Assembly: GCF_019168305.1 (NCBI RefSeq) | Contig: NZ_JAHTBI010000023.1 | Span: forward strand, 1 to 64,000 | From: Pseudomonas aegrilactucae | Lineage (GTDB): Bacteria > Pseudomonadota > Gammaproteobacteria > Pseudomonadales > Pseudomonadaceae | Length of the DNA: 64,000 nucleotides | Direction of reading: 5' to 3' | Shown: in pieces, positions 1 through 8,069 of the stretch | How positions within the stretch are numbered: position 1 is the first letter of the stretch | Layout: every line of letters starts with the position of its first letter | The notes under the pieces: generated by a model | What the model was told of the DNA's origin: nothing | Database searches by the model: none | The model's input: the letters and a program-made list of their open reading frames with translations, nothing else | Program-made: the position numbers and the translations under genes

Positions 1-30
1 CTTGCCAGCGAAGCGCCGCGCGGGCGGCGC
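1..30. repeat. Partial REP palindrome and GC-rich hairpin at left edge
   Basis: The first 12 bases (CTTGCCAGCGAA) are one half of the REP palindrome seen intact elsewhere in the window. They are followed by a short GC-rich inverted repeat (GCGCCGC/GCGGCGC at 13-30). It probably marks the end of a gene lying to the left of the window. There is no T-run, so a terminator role is not shown. Confidence 0.35.
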
Positions 31-161
31 ACGGTCTTGAGCGCGCCGGTGGATCCAAGGCATGCACCTTCAAGCCCTGATGTAACTTAATGTCAGGTGA
101 TTGCCCAACCCCCCGGCACATGCTAGAAACCTGCACACCCATTCAAAAATCGAATCCCACC

Positions 162-1034
162 ATGACCCTCAGTCTGAAACCGAATAGATCACTGTTCGAC
201 CTCGACCTGCTGCGCGCCATCGTGGTGGTGGCCGACTGCGGCAGCTTCACCACCGCCGCCACCCGCCTGCATTCCACCCAGTCGACCATCAGCCAGAAGG
301 TCCGGCGCCTTGAGGACATGGTCGGCCACCGCCTGCTCGAGCGCGGCAACCGCGAAGTGCTACCCACCGACGCCGGCCAGACCCTGCTCGGCTACGCCCG
401 CCACATGCTCGCGCTCAACGACCAGATGCTTGAAGCCCTGGCCGGCGCCACGGTCGGTGTGACCCTGCGCCTGGGCGTGCCCGAAGACTTCGTTGGCGGG
501 CGCACCACCAACGCGCTGTCGGCATTCAACCGCAAGCACCCGCAGGTCAAGCTCGAAGTCACCAGCGGCCTGTGCCGCGACCTCAGCCAGAGCTACGACA
601 ATGGCGAACTCGACCTGGTGCTGCTCAAGCAGCGCCGCAACGGCCGCGAAGGTGTGGCCAGCTGGCCGGAGCAGTTGCGCTGGATCGACAGCGCGAGCAA
701 TCCCGCCCTGGCCCTGGACCCGATCCCGCTGGTGACCTTTCCGCCACGCGGGCTGTACCGCGACGAAATCATCAGCGCGGTGGAAAGCCTGGGCCGACGC
801 TGGCGCATCGCATTCACCAGCTCCAGCCTCAGCGGCATCCAGGCGGCCGTGGCGGACGGCATGGGCATCAGCCTGCTGCCGCCACGCGCCGTCACCGCCG
901 AGCACCGCGTGCTCGACGAAAGCGACGGCCTGCCGGTGATCGACAGCTACGAGATCCTGATCCTGCACCGCCAGACCGCGGACCCGATGGTCAAGCAACT
1001 CTGTGCAGTGCTGTCCAGGCTGTTGGACCAGTAA
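162..1034 (+). CDS. LysR family transcriptional regulator
   Basis: 290-residue LysR-type regulator. Residues about 14-72 form the winged helix-turn-helix (LLRAIVVVADCGSFTTAA, then a TQSTISQKVRRLE recognition helix), and the rest is a periplasmic-binding-like effector domain. I chose the ATG at 162 because the LysR homology begins shortly after it; the frame stays open upstream to 90 without LysR-like sequence. It lies convergent to the AllE-like cupin gene at 1082-1918 and is separated from it by a hairpin terminator. Its target is unknown. It may govern the adjacent cupin, but its promoter does not carry the TGGTATACC operator shared by the rest of the locus. Confidence 0.88.
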   Translation: MTLSLKPNRSLFDLDLLRAIVVVADCGSFTTAATRLHSTQSTISQKVRRLEDMVGHRLLERGNREVLPTDAGQTLLGYARHMLALNDQMLEALAGATVGVTLRLGVPEDFVGGRTTNALSAFNRKHPQVKLEVTSGLCRDLSQSYDNGELDLVLLKQRRNGREGVASWPEQLRWIDSASNPALALDPIPLVTFPPRGLYRDEIISAVESLGRRWRIAFTSSSLSGIQAAVADGMGISLLPPRAVTAEHRVLDESDGLPVIDSYEILILHRQTADPMVKQLCAVLSRLLDQ

Positions 1035-1041
1035 ACGAAAA

Positions 1042-1066
1042 AGCCCGCCATCAAGGCGGGCTCTTC
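1042..1066. terminator. Rho-independent terminator after lysR
   Basis: Perfect 8-bp stem AGCCCGCC/GGCGGGCT with a 5-base loop (1042-1062), preceded by AAAAA and followed by CTCTTC. It sits between the convergent lysR and cupin genes, so it may serve both strands. Confidence 0.75.
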
Positions 1067-1081
1067 TATGCCGTTACAACC

Positions 1082-1918
1082 TCAACGCTTGGGGTTCAGC
1101 GTCAGGTTCACGTTGCGGTTCACATCCTTGTACAGCAGGTAGCGGAACGGGCCAGGGCCGCCCGAGTAGCAAGCCTGCGGGCAGAAGGCGCGCAGCCACA
1201 TGAAGTCGCCGGCTTCCACTTCGACCCAGTCCTGGTTCAGGCGGTACACCGCCTTGCCTTCCAGCACGTACAGGCCGTGCTCCATCACGTGGGTTTCAGC
1301 AAACGGAATGGTGCCGCCCGGCTGGAAGGTCACGATGTTGACGTGCATGTCGTGGCGCATGTCGGCCATGTCGACGAAGCGCGTGGTGACCCAGGCGCCA
1401 TCGGTGCCCGGCATCGGGATCGGGGTCACGTCCTGCTCGTTGGTGACGAACGCCTGCGGGTGTTCCAGGCCTTCGACTTCCTGGTAGTGCTTGCGAATCC
1501 AGTGGAAGGTCACGTTGGCCGCGCTGGTGTTGCGCAGGCTCCACTCGGCGCCCGGCGGAATGAACGCGTAGCCGCCTGGCTTGAGGGTGTACGGCTTGCC
1601 CTGCAGGGTGATGTCGACCTGGCCTTCGACCACGAACAGCACCGCTTCAGCGTTCTTGTCCTGCTCGGGGCGCTCGCTGCCGCCTTCAGGGGCGACTTCG
1701 ACGATGTACTGCGAGAAGGTCTCGGCAAAACCGGACAGCGGGCGGGCGATGACCCACATGCGCATCTTGTCCCAGAAGGGCAGGTGGCTGGTGACGATGT
1801 CACGCATCACACCCTTGGGGATCACCGCGTAGGCTTCGGTGAACATGGCACGGTCTGTCAGCATCTCGGTTTGAGCCGGGTGCCCGCCGTGGGGGGCGAA
1901 GTAAGTGGTTTTAGACAT
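1082..1918 (-). CDS. AllE-like (S)-ureidoglycine aminohydrolase, bicupin
   Basis: 278-residue protein with two cupin repeats (roughly residues 60-150 and 185-265), most like the ureidoglycine aminohydrolase family (YlbA/AllE). Those enzymes release ammonia from (S)-ureidoglycine to give ureidoglycolate in purine/allantoin catabolism. The PKGVMRDIVTSHLPFW and SGFAETFSQYIVEV stretches are typical of the family. The C-terminal cupin retains the metal-binding style ETHVMEHGLYVLEG. The start is the ATG at 1918 (MSKTTYFAPHGG), since the residues upstream in the open frame are unlike the family. No other allantoin-pathway enzyme is in the window, but an NCS1 permease of the type that imports allantoin, cytosine or hydantoins is 3 kb away. 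A related role on another ureido or formamide intermediate is possible. Confidence 0.72.
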   Translation of the reverse strand: MSKTTYFAPHGGHPAQTEMLTDRAMFTEAYAVIPKGVMRDIVTSHLPFWDKMRMWVIARPLSGFAETFSQYIVEVAPEGGSERPEQDKNAEAVLFVVEGQVDITLQGKPYTLKPGGYAFIPPGAEWSLRNTSAANVTFHWIRKHYQEVEGLEHPQAFVTNEQDVTPIPMPGTDGAWVTTRFVDMADMRHDMHVNIVTFQPGGTIPFAETHVMEHGLYVLEGKAVYRLNQDWVEVEAGDFMWLRAFCPQACYSGGPGPFRYLLYKDVNRNVNLTLNPKR

Positions 1919-2072
1919 GGACAGTCTCGATGTTTGTTGTTGTGTCCCCCGGGCCAGCCTGCGGCGGGCGGCCCTGTTCAGGGATTGCACCGCTACGTTA
2001 TGATCAACCGGCTGCATCCACAAATTAAATGTTGAAATTCATGTCATTCGGTTTGTGAATGGGGTGTCCCCG

Positions 2073-2096
2073 TCGCTGGCAAGCCAGCGAAGAGGC
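2073..2096. repeat. REP palindrome
   Basis: TCGCTGGCAAGCCAGCGA (2073-2090) is a perfect palindrome followed by AGAGGCC. It is the P. putida-type REP element, lying between the cupin gene and the monooxygenase gene. Confidence 0.7.
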
Positions 2097-2104
2097 CAGT
2101 TCAG

Positions 2105-3148
2105 TTACTGGAAGGCGGGGACTACCTGCTCGATGAACAGCTTCAACGACGTCTTCTTCTCTTCATGCGACAACCCGTTGTCACACCAGAAGCTGAATTC
2201 GTCCACGCCCAGTTCCTGGTAGTACTTGATCCGCGCAATGATCTGCTCGGGCGTGCCGATCATGGTGTTCTTGTGGATGTTCTCCAGTTCGAACTCCGGC
2301 CGCTCGGCGAACTTGGACTCAGGGCTCGGCTCCAGGAAACCATTCACCGGCGTGGTCTTGTTGCCGAACCAGGCATCGAAGGTGCGGTAGAAGCGCGAGA
2401 TCGCCCTGGCGCCGACCTGCCAGCCTTCAGGGTCATCCTCGGCATGCACGTGGGTGTGACGCAGTACCATCAGTTGCGGGCGCGGCACGTCTGGGTTGTT
2501 GTCCAGCGCGGCCTGGAACTTGTTTTTCAGGTCCAGCACCTCTTCATCGCCCTTCATCAGCGGCGTCACCATCACGTTGCAGCCATTGGCCACGGCGAAG
2601 TTGTGCGAGTCCGGGTCGCGTGCGGCAATCCACATCGGCGGGTTGGGCTGCTGGATCGGCTTGGGCACGCTGGTGGAGGTGGGGAATTTCCAGATGTCGC
2701 CGTCATGCGCATAGTCGCCTTTCCACAGCGCACGCACCACCGGCACCATCTCACGCAACGCCTGGCCGCCGCTGGAAGCGGGCATGCCACCGGCCATGCG
2801 GTCGAACTCGACCTGATACGCGCCACGCGCCAGGCCCACTTCCATGCGCCCGTTGCTGATCACGTCCAGCAACGCACACTCGCCGGCTACCCGCAGCGGG
2901 TGCCAGAACGGCGCGATGATGGTGCCCGCGCCCAGGTGAATGGTAGTGGTCTTGGCCGCCAGGTACGCCAGCAGCGGCATCGGGCTGGGCGAGATGGTGT
3001 ATTCCATGGCGTGGTGTTCGCCGATCCACACGGTGCTGAAACCGCCGGCTTCGGCCATGAGGGTCAGTTCGGTCAGGTCTTCGAACAACTGGCGATGGCT
3101 GACGCTCTCGTCCCAGCGTTCCATATGCACGAACAACGAAAATTTCAT
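2105..3148 (-). CDS. Luciferase-like flavin-dependent monooxygenase (LLM class)
   Basis: 347-residue TIM-barrel flavin monooxygenase of the bacterial luciferase superfamily. Typical features are the N-terminal MKFSLFVHME strand, WIGEHHAMEY with the EHH motif at residues 44-46, the HLGAGTIIAPFWHPLRVAGE segment, and a C-terminal IGTPEQIIARIKYYQELGVD segment. Such enzymes use FMNH2 supplied by a separate reductase. Two candidate reductases are encoded nearby (3940-4425 and 14374-14859). Family members open heterocyclic rings or cleave C-N and C-S bonds (RutA, trigonelline TgnB, pyridine PyrA, EmoA/NtaA). It is transcribed leftward from a promoter region carrying a shared TGGTATACCATAATA operator at about 3210. 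The specific substrate cannot be read from the sequence. It is the probable ring-opening or first oxidative step of the locus. Confidence 0.88.
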   Translation of the reverse strand: MKFSLFVHMERWDESVSHRQLFEDLTELTLMAEAGGFSTVWIGEHHAMEYTISPSPMPLLAYLAAKTTTIHLGAGTIIAPFWHPLRVAGECALLDVISNGRMEVGLARGAYQVEFDRMAGGMPASSGGQALREMVPVVRALWKGDYAHDGDIWKFPTSTSVPKPIQQPNPPMWIAARDPDSHNFAVANGCNVMVTPLMKGDEEVLDLKNKFQAALDNNPDVPRPQLMVLRHTHVHAEDDPEGWQVGARAISRFYRTFDAWFGNKTTPVNGFLEPSPESKFAERPEFELENIHKNTMIGTPEQIIARIKYYQELGVDEFSFWCDNGLSHEEKKTSLKLFIEQVVPAFQ

Positions 3149-3206
3149 GGCGACTTACCTCGGATCTTTTGTTATCAGCCCCGCCGTGTGCTGGGCGCTA
3201 CTGGTT

Positions 3207-3230
3207 TATTGGTATACCATAATATGGAAT
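3207..3230. promoter_or_regulatory. Shared regulon operator, copy 1
   Basis: TATTGGTATACCATAATATG (3207-3226) contains the palindromic core TGGTATACCA. It lies 62 bp upstream of the monooxygenase start (leftward) and 56 bp upstream of the chemoreceptor remnant (rightward), so it can serve both. The same element recurs at 4477, 4651, 10976, 12206 and 17831. The TGGTATACCA type of palindrome fits GntR/FadR-subfamily regulators, and one is encoded at 13118-13870. Confidence 0.75.
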
Positions 3231-3265
3231 ATCCGCAAACACTTTGTGACAAGGATGCGTGCTAG

Positions 3266-3815
3266 ATGACCATAAAACAAAAACTCACCCTAGCCTTTGC
3301 AGTGATCGCAAGCCTGCCGGTGATCCTGGTGGCGGCGTTGATCATTCTCAACGTGCGCGACGAAGCGCGGGCGACGTTCGTCGACAGCAGCGGGCGCGAG
3401 ATCCGCCAGGTCGACAACGCCATGCAACTGTTCTTCGAAGGTATCAGCCAGAACGTCGCGTACCTGGCCGATCACCCGCAGCTCAAGGGTATCGATGCCA
3501 GCCTCAAGCGTTACCTGGCAAGCGACGCGGCCAGTCAGCCGATGGGGGCGCAGGACCAGCAGTTGTTCACGCTGTTCGCCGGCCTTGCCAACAGCCACCG
3601 GGCCTACACCTATGTGTCGCTGGGCACCGAGCAGGGCGGTTACGTGTTCTGGCCCGGCGACCCCAACCTTAGCAACTACGACCCGCGCCCCCGGCCCTAT
3701 TCACGGGGATGCGCAGCGAGTGGCTGACCTGGCGGACTCGACGCGGGGCGATGCGCAGAACCTGACGCAGTTGTCGCAGACGTTGAATCAGCTGGTGAGT
3801 CGGTTCAGGACCTGA
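3266..3815 (+). pseudogene. Methyl-accepting chemotaxis protein remnant with internal deletion and frameshift
   Basis: The first ~145 codons encode a typical chemoreceptor start: a transmembrane helix (LTLAFAVIASLPVILVAALI) and the beginning of a Cache-type periplasmic sensor ending near DPRPRPYSR at about 3710. The sequence then jumps, in another frame, to the extreme C-terminus of an MCP (DAQRVADLADSTRG ... LNQLVSRFRT, stop at 3813-3815). The rest of the sensor, the second membrane helix, HAMP and the signalling hairpin are missing, about 1.2-1.4 kb judged from usual MCP length. The product cannot signal. Its 5' end faces the operator at 3210, so the intact ancestor probably belonged to the same regulon and sensed the pathway substrate. 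The 5' frame alone stays open to 3727. Confidence 0.82.
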
Positions 3816-3827
3816 TCGGCCAGCCGG

Positions 3828-3920
3828 GCAGGCCTCTTCGCTGGCAAGCCAGCTCCCACAGGGCAATCACTGGCCTCAGGGGCAGTGGGGTACCTGTGGC
3901 AGCGGGCTTGCCAGCGAATG
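3828..3920. repeat. Inverted pair of REP elements
   Basis: Two REP units in opposite orientation (GGCCTCTTCGCTGGCAAGCC near 3831-3850 and GGGCTTGCCAGCGAA at 3904-3918) flank a short spacer. The pair lies downstream of the chemoreceptor remnant and the flavin reductase, where it may act as a transcription or mRNA-end structure. Confidence 0.65.
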
Positions 3921-3939
3921 CAACACTGCAGGATTCGGA

Positions 3940-4425
3940 TCAGGCCACAGCGGGCAACGCCCCCATCTTCCCATTGCAATACACCAGCGGCCCGGTCTCA
4001 CGCTGCGGCACGATCAGGTTCTTCACCGCTCCCACCATGATCGCGTGATCACCACCTTCATACTCGCGCCACAGCTCGCACTCGATGATCGCCGTGGCAT
4101 TGGCCAGCAGCGGGTTGCCCAGCTCACTCAGCGTCCACTCGATGCCTTCGGCCTTGTCCTTGCCCTTGCGCGCAAACGCATAGGCCTCCTTCTGCTGCAC
4201 ACCCGACAGCACATGAATCGCAAAGCGCTTGTTCTTGATCAGCACCGGGTACGAATCCGAACTGTAGTTGGGGCAGAACAGCACCAGCGCCGGCTCCATC
4301 GACAGCGAACTGAAGGCACTGGCCGTCAGCCCCACCACCTGCCCGTCGTCATCGAGCGTGGTGATCACCGTGACACCGGACGGGAACGAGCCCATGACTT
4401 GTTTGTAGACGGCTGCATCGATCAT
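3940..4425 (-). CDS. NAD(P)H-dependent flavin (FMN) reductase, copy 1
   Basis: 161-residue split-barrel flavin reductase of the HpaC/RutF family, recognised by MGSFPSGVTVITT, GLTASAFSSLS, ALVLFCPNYSSD and the C-terminal ECELWREYEGGDHAIMVG segment with the conserved GDH. It supplies reduced FMN to a partner monooxygenase, here most likely the luciferase-like enzyme at 2105-3148. The ATG at 4425 starts the homologous region; the frame is open further upstream but runs through the operator at 4477, so the longer form is rejected. It is a close paralogue of the reductase at 14374-14859: same length and identical in many blocks. It appears to be a monocistronic unit under its own operator. Confidence 0.88.
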   Translation of the reverse strand: MIDAAVYKQVMGSFPSGVTVITTLDDDGQVVGLTASAFSSLSMEPALVLFCPNYSSDSYPVLIKNKRFAIHVLSGVQQKEAYAFARKGKDKAEGIEWTLSELGNPLLANATAIIECELWREYEGGDHAIMVGAVKNLIVPQRETGPLVYCNGKMGALPAVA

Positions 4426-4473
4426 TGGACGATCCTCGAAGTGCGCTGAAGCGGTTTTTATCAGGTTTGTAGG

Positions 4474-4497
4474 TCTGATGGTATACCGTAATACATT
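4474..4497. promoter_or_regulatory. Shared regulon operator, copy 2
   Basis: TGATGGTATACCGTAATACA (4477-4496) differs from the core by one base (G in ACCGTAATA). It lies about 52 bp upstream of the flavin reductase start at 4425 and is the only operator candidate for that gene. Confidence 0.7.
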
Positions 4498-4640
4498 CTT
4501 TGCAAGGCCTTTTCGGCCATCTGCGACCAACGCCCTGATTGCCCTGAAAGGCCCGTTCTAACTGGAGGTTAACCGTTTAAGTCGATTATTTGGCTCGAGC
4601 AAAAATCGGATCAGCTGCGCATGAAATCACCGGATCAGCC

Positions 4641-4670
4641 TTGTCAAAGTTTTGGAATACCATAATATGG
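4641..4670 (+). promoter_or_regulatory. Permease promoter with shared operator, copy 3
   Basis: TTTGGAATACCATAATATGG (4651-4670) is the shared element. A TTGTCA at 4641-4646 stands 16 bp from TAATAT at 4663-4668, a plausible -35/-10 pair, so the operator would cover the -10 region and repressor binding would block RNA polymerase. The permease start codon is about 75 bp downstream. Confidence 0.6.
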
Positions 4671-4744
4671 TCCGCACTTAAGGGCTGCCGCAGAGCGCCC
4701 TGGTTTGGCTTCATACAACGATAAAAACAGACAAACTCGAGTTG

Positions 4745-6157
4745 ATGACTATGTCCCAGACGTCACGGCAAGACCCGTTGATCGAGAACCATACGGTCGA
4801 TTACGTACCGTTGGCGGAGCGCCATGGGAAGGCGCGCGATCTGTTCACCCTGTGGTTCAGTACCAACATCGCGCCACTGCCCATCGTCACCGGTGCGATG
4901 GTGGTGCAGGTGTTCCACCTCGACCTGCTGTGGGGGCTGATCGCGATCGTGCTCGGGCACATGCTCGGCGGTATCGTCATCGCCCTGGCGTCGGCCCAGG
5001 GCCCGCGCATGGGCATCCCGCAGATGGTGCAGAGCCGTGGCCAGTTCGGCCGCTATGGCGCCCTGCTGATCGTGTTCTTCGCCGCGATCATCTACATCGG
5101 CTTCTTCATCTCCAATATCGTGCTGGCGGGCAAGTCGATCGTTGGCGTCGCGCCCTCGGTACCGGTGCCCACCAGCATCCTGATCGGCGCACTGGCGGCC
5201 ACCGCCATCGGCGTGATCGGCTACCGCTTCATCCATACCCTCAACCGTATCGGTACCTGGGTCATGGGCGGCGCACTGCTGGCGGGCTTTGCCTACATCT
5301 TCGCCCACGAGTTGCCGGTGGACTTCTTCACCCGTGGCGGCTTCAACCTGTCGGGCTGGCTGGCCACCGTGTCGCTGGGGATCATCTGGCAGATCAGCTT
5401 CTCGCCGTACACGTCCGACTACTCGCGCTACCTGCCGGCCGATATCGGCATTGCACGGCCGTTCCTGGCCACCTACCTGGGTGCGACGCTGGGCACCATC
5501 CTGTCATTCGTGTTCGGTGCGGTTGCCGCGCTGGCAACACCGGAAGGCACCGAGGCGATGGCCGCGGTCAAGCAGTCCACCGGCTGGCTGGGGCCGATCC
5601 TGATGGTGCTGTTCCTGCTCAACATCATCAGCCACAACGCGTTGAACCTGTATGGCGCGGTGCTCTCGATCATCACCTCGATCCAGACCTTTGCCAGCCA
5701 GTGGGTGCCGAGCATCAAGGTGCGCGTGGTGCTGTCGAGCGTGGTGCTGGTGGGGTGCTGCCTGGTGGCGCTGGCGGCCTCGGCCGACTTCATCTCGCAG
5801 TTCATCGGCCTGGTGCTGGCGTTTTTGCTGGTGCTGGTGCCGTGGGCGTCGATCAACCTGATCGACTTCTACCTGATCAAGCGCGGCGAGTACGACATCA
5901 CCTCGATCTTCGCGGCGGATGGCGGGATCTACGGTCGCTTCAATATGCATGCGATCGTGGCCTACTTCATCGGCATCCTGGTGCAGTTGCCGTTCGCCAA
6001 TACCTCGCTGTATGTGGGCCCGTACGCCAACCTGGTGGAAGGCGCCGACCTGTCGTGGCTGTTCGGGTTGCTGGTGACGTGCCCGCTGTATTACTGCCTG
6101 GCCACGCGCAGCAAGCAGCAGGCGCGTGCTGCGGCCAGGCTGGGTTACACCGACTGA
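4745..6157 (+). CDS. NCS1-family cytosine/purine/allantoin-type permease
   Basis: About 470-residue integral membrane protein with some 12 hydrophobic helices. The NCS1 signature is visible: FTLWFSTNIAPLPIVTGAM in helix 1, SQGPRMGIPQMVQSRGQFGRYG-like sequence after helix 2, and a helix carrying FSPYTSDYSRYLP. Family members import cytosine, purines, allantoin, hydantoins or thiamine/pyridoxine-type N-heterocycles by Na+ or H+ symport. In-frame starts occur at 4742 (TTG), 4745 and 4751; no strong Shine-Dalgarno decides, and 4745 is used. With its own operator at 4651 it is probably a substrate or intermediate importer for the regulon. The nature of NCS1 substrates supports a small nitrogen heterocycle. 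Confidence 0.85.
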   Translation: MTMSQTSRQDPLIENHTVDYVPLAERHGKARDLFTLWFSTNIAPLPIVTGAMVVQVFHLDLLWGLIAIVLGHMLGGIVIALASAQGPRMGIPQMVQSRGQFGRYGALLIVFFAAIIYIGFFISNIVLAGKSIVGVAPSVPVPTSILIGALAATAIGVIGYRFIHTLNRIGTWVMGGALLAGFAYIFAHELPVDFFTRGGFNLSGWLATVSLGIIWQISFSPYTSDYSRYLPADIGIARPFLATYLGATLGTILSFVFGAVAALATPEGTEAMAAVKQSTGWLGPILMVLFLLNIISHNALNLYGAVLSIITSIQTFASQWVPSIKVRVVLSSVVLVGCCLVALAASADFISQFIGLVLAFLLVLVPWASINLIDFYLIKRGEYDITSIFAADGGIYGRFNMHAIVAYFIGILVQLPFANTSLYVGPYANLVEGADLSWLFGLLVTCPLYYCLATRSKQQARAAARLGYTD

Positions 6158-6172
6158 TCAGTGATCGATTGA

Positions 6173-6802
6173 TTATTGTGCACTATCGCCGTCGGCCGTC
6201 GCAGGGTGCATGCCTTGCCGTTCGGCCACGGCGCGCAGGGTCCTGAGCGTCACCACCGGCGCATCGATCACGAACCGATTCGCCAGCCACGCTGGAATAT
6301 CCCCTGCCGGCTCCGCCTGGAGCTGGTACGTCACTTCGGTGACCCTCTCGCCTTTTGGCACCATGCGCCATTCCCCTTCCAGCTGACGTACACGGATCTG
6401 TCCGGGTACGTGCTGCACCATGCCCGGCACGGCGCGCAGGTGGCGCAGCAGCGTGCCGTCGTCCAGGCGTTCGGTCTGTACCTGCAGCACGATATCGCGG
6501 GTAGTGGCGGGCCAGGGCAGGGCGGTGCTCAGGTAGACCCAGGTGCTGTCGCCCTCGACCTTTAGCAGGCGCATGTCCGCGCAGGCGTACAGCCATTTGC
6601 AGGCCACGCGCAGGTTCTCCTGCAGGTCGACCAGGGTGCGGACATCGGCGTTGATCGTGGCTACGCCGCGAAAGCGCTGGTAGGTGGAGCCGGGCACGTC
6701 ATCGAGGTAGACCTGGATGCCGTCTTCGTCGTGGGCCAGGTGCCAGGTATCGGCGAGGGTGGGGGTGCAGAGCAGGGCCAGAGAAAGGCAGAGGAATTTC
6801 AT
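6173..6802 (-). CDS. START-domain lipid-binding-like protein
   Basis: 209-residue protein with an N-terminal signal peptide (MKFLCLSLALLCTPTLA) followed by a START/Bet v1-like domain (WHLAHDEDGIQVYLDDVPGS, then an ALPWPATTRDIVL segment). Similar exported START proteins are common in pseudomonads and have no firm function; lipid or hydrophobic ligand binding is the usual guess. It converges with the permease gene with a 15-bp gap, has no shared operator, and is probably not part of the catabolic regulon. Confidence 0.75.
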   Translation of the reverse strand: MKFLCLSLALLCTPTLADTWHLAHDEDGIQVYLDDVPGSTYQRFRGVATINADVRTLVDLQENLRVACKWLYACADMRLLKVEGDSTWVYLSTALPWPATTRDIVLQVQTERLDDGTLLRHLRAVPGMVQHVPGQIRVRQLEGEWRMVPKGERVTEVTYQLQAEPAGDIPAWLANRFVIDAPVVTLRTLRAVAERQGMHPATADGDSAQ

Positions 6803-6851
6803 GAGGGGAAGCTCTGCGGTGAGGGTCCACAGAGCATAGGTGATTTAAGCG

Positions 6852-6874
6852 CTTCGCCGGCAATGCCGGCGAAG
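6852..6874. repeat. Short REP-like palindrome
   Basis: CTTCGCCGGCA/TGCCGGCGAAG forms a near-perfect hairpin between the START gene and the end of the ABC ATPase gene. It resembles the core of a REP element (the variant with GCCGGC). Confidence 0.55.
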
Positions 6875-6894
6875 GGGCCCGAACGGCTAGCGCA

Positions 6895-8052
6895 TCAATG
6901 CGCTCCAGCCGCCTTGTTCAAGTCACTCTCGGCCCACTCGGTGTACAAGCACGCATCGGCCGTGGCCCAGCGCACCCGTACCTCGTCACCCGCCTTGAGC
7001 GGCATGCCCGCCGCCGACAGCGCCTTCACGGTCATCGCCGTACCGCCACTGGTCACCACGCTGCAGGTCTGGCTCTCGCCCAGGAACAACACTTCGGCCA
7101 CCTTGGCCGATACCTCGTTCCAGCCCGCCGCCAACGGCTCGGCCTGTGCCTGGGCAACACTCAACGCCAAGGCCTTTTCCGGGCGCACCATCAACAGCAC
7201 GTCCTGATCGTTCTGCAATCCCGAGGTCAGCCGAATCGACAACGTCTGCCCTTCGAATATCGCCACCGCATTGCCCACAGCGCGCAAGCGCAGGAAGTTG
7301 GAGTTGCCCAGGAACGAGGCCACGAATGCATTCGGCGGGTTCTGGTACAGGTCATAACCACTGCCCAGCCCGACGATCTTGCCATGGCTGAAGATCGCAA
7401 TGCGCTGCGACAGGCGCATCGCCTCTTCCTGGTCATGGGTCACGTAGACGATGGTGATGCCCAGGCGCCGGTGCAGCTGGCGCAGTTCGTCCTGCAGGTC
7501 TTCACGCAGTTTCTTGTCCAGCGCCCCCAGCGGTTCGTCCATCAGCAGGATGCGCGGCTCGTACACCAGCGCACGGGCAATCGCCACGCGCTGCTGCTGG
7601 CCACCGGACAACTGCGAAGGGCGACGATGGGCGAACGACTCCAGTTGCACCAGCTTGAGCATCGCCTCCACCCGGCGAGCACGCTCGGCCGCCGCCAGCT
7701 TGCGAATGGCCAGCGGGAAGGCGATGTTGTCGCGCACCGACAGGTGCGGGAACAGCGAGTAACGCTGGAACACCATGCCGATGTCACGCTTGTGCGGTGG
7801 CACGTTGACCAGCGACTGGCCATTGACCAGGATCTCGCCGCTGCTGGGGGTTTCGAACCCGGCCAGCATCGACAGCGTGGTGCTCTTGCCCGAGCCGCTG
7901 GAGCCCAGGAAGGTCAGGAACTCGCCGTCCTGGATGTCCAGCGAGATGTTGTCCACGGCAGCAAAGTCGCCGTAGTGCTTGTTCAGGTTGCGCAGGCTCA
8001 CCAGGGGCGGGTTGCCTGGTTGCTGCGCTGGGTCTTTGATCACGGCACTCAT
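6895..8052 (-). CDS. Polyamine-type ABC transporter ATPase (PotA-like)
   Basis: 385-residue ABC ATPase of the spermidine/putrescine/Fe3+ class. Walker A GSSGSGKST, signature QLSGGQQQRVAIARAL, Walker B ILLMDEPLGALD and the switch histidine in VTHDQEEAM are intact. A C-terminal TOBE-type domain (about residues 280-370) is present. It is the last gene of an SBP-permease-permease-ATPase operon read leftward from 10834. The operon follows a shared operator at 10976, so the transporter belongs to the catabolic regulon and probably imports a small cationic or amine-containing substrate. Confidence 0.9.
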   Translation of the reverse strand: MSAVIKDPAQQPGNPPLVSLRNLNKHYGDFAAVDNISLDIQDGEFLTFLGSSGSGKSTTLSMLAGFETPSSGEILVNGQSLVNVPPHKRDIGMVFQRYSLFPHLSVRDNIAFPLAIRKLAAAERARRVEAMLKLVQLESFAHRRPSQLSGGQQQRVAIARALVYEPRILLMDEPLGALDKKLREDLQDELRQLHRRLGITIVYVTHDQEEAMRLSQRIAIFSHGKIVGLGSGYDLYQNPPNAFVASFLGNSNFLRLRAVGNAVAIFEGQTLSIRLTSGLQNDQDVLLMVRPEKALALSVAQAQAEPLAAGWNEVSAKVAEVLFLGESQTCSVVTSGGTAMTVKALSAAGMPLKAGDEVRVRWATADACLYTEWAESDLNKAAGAH

Positions 8053-8069
8053 GTCGTATTCCTCGGCGC

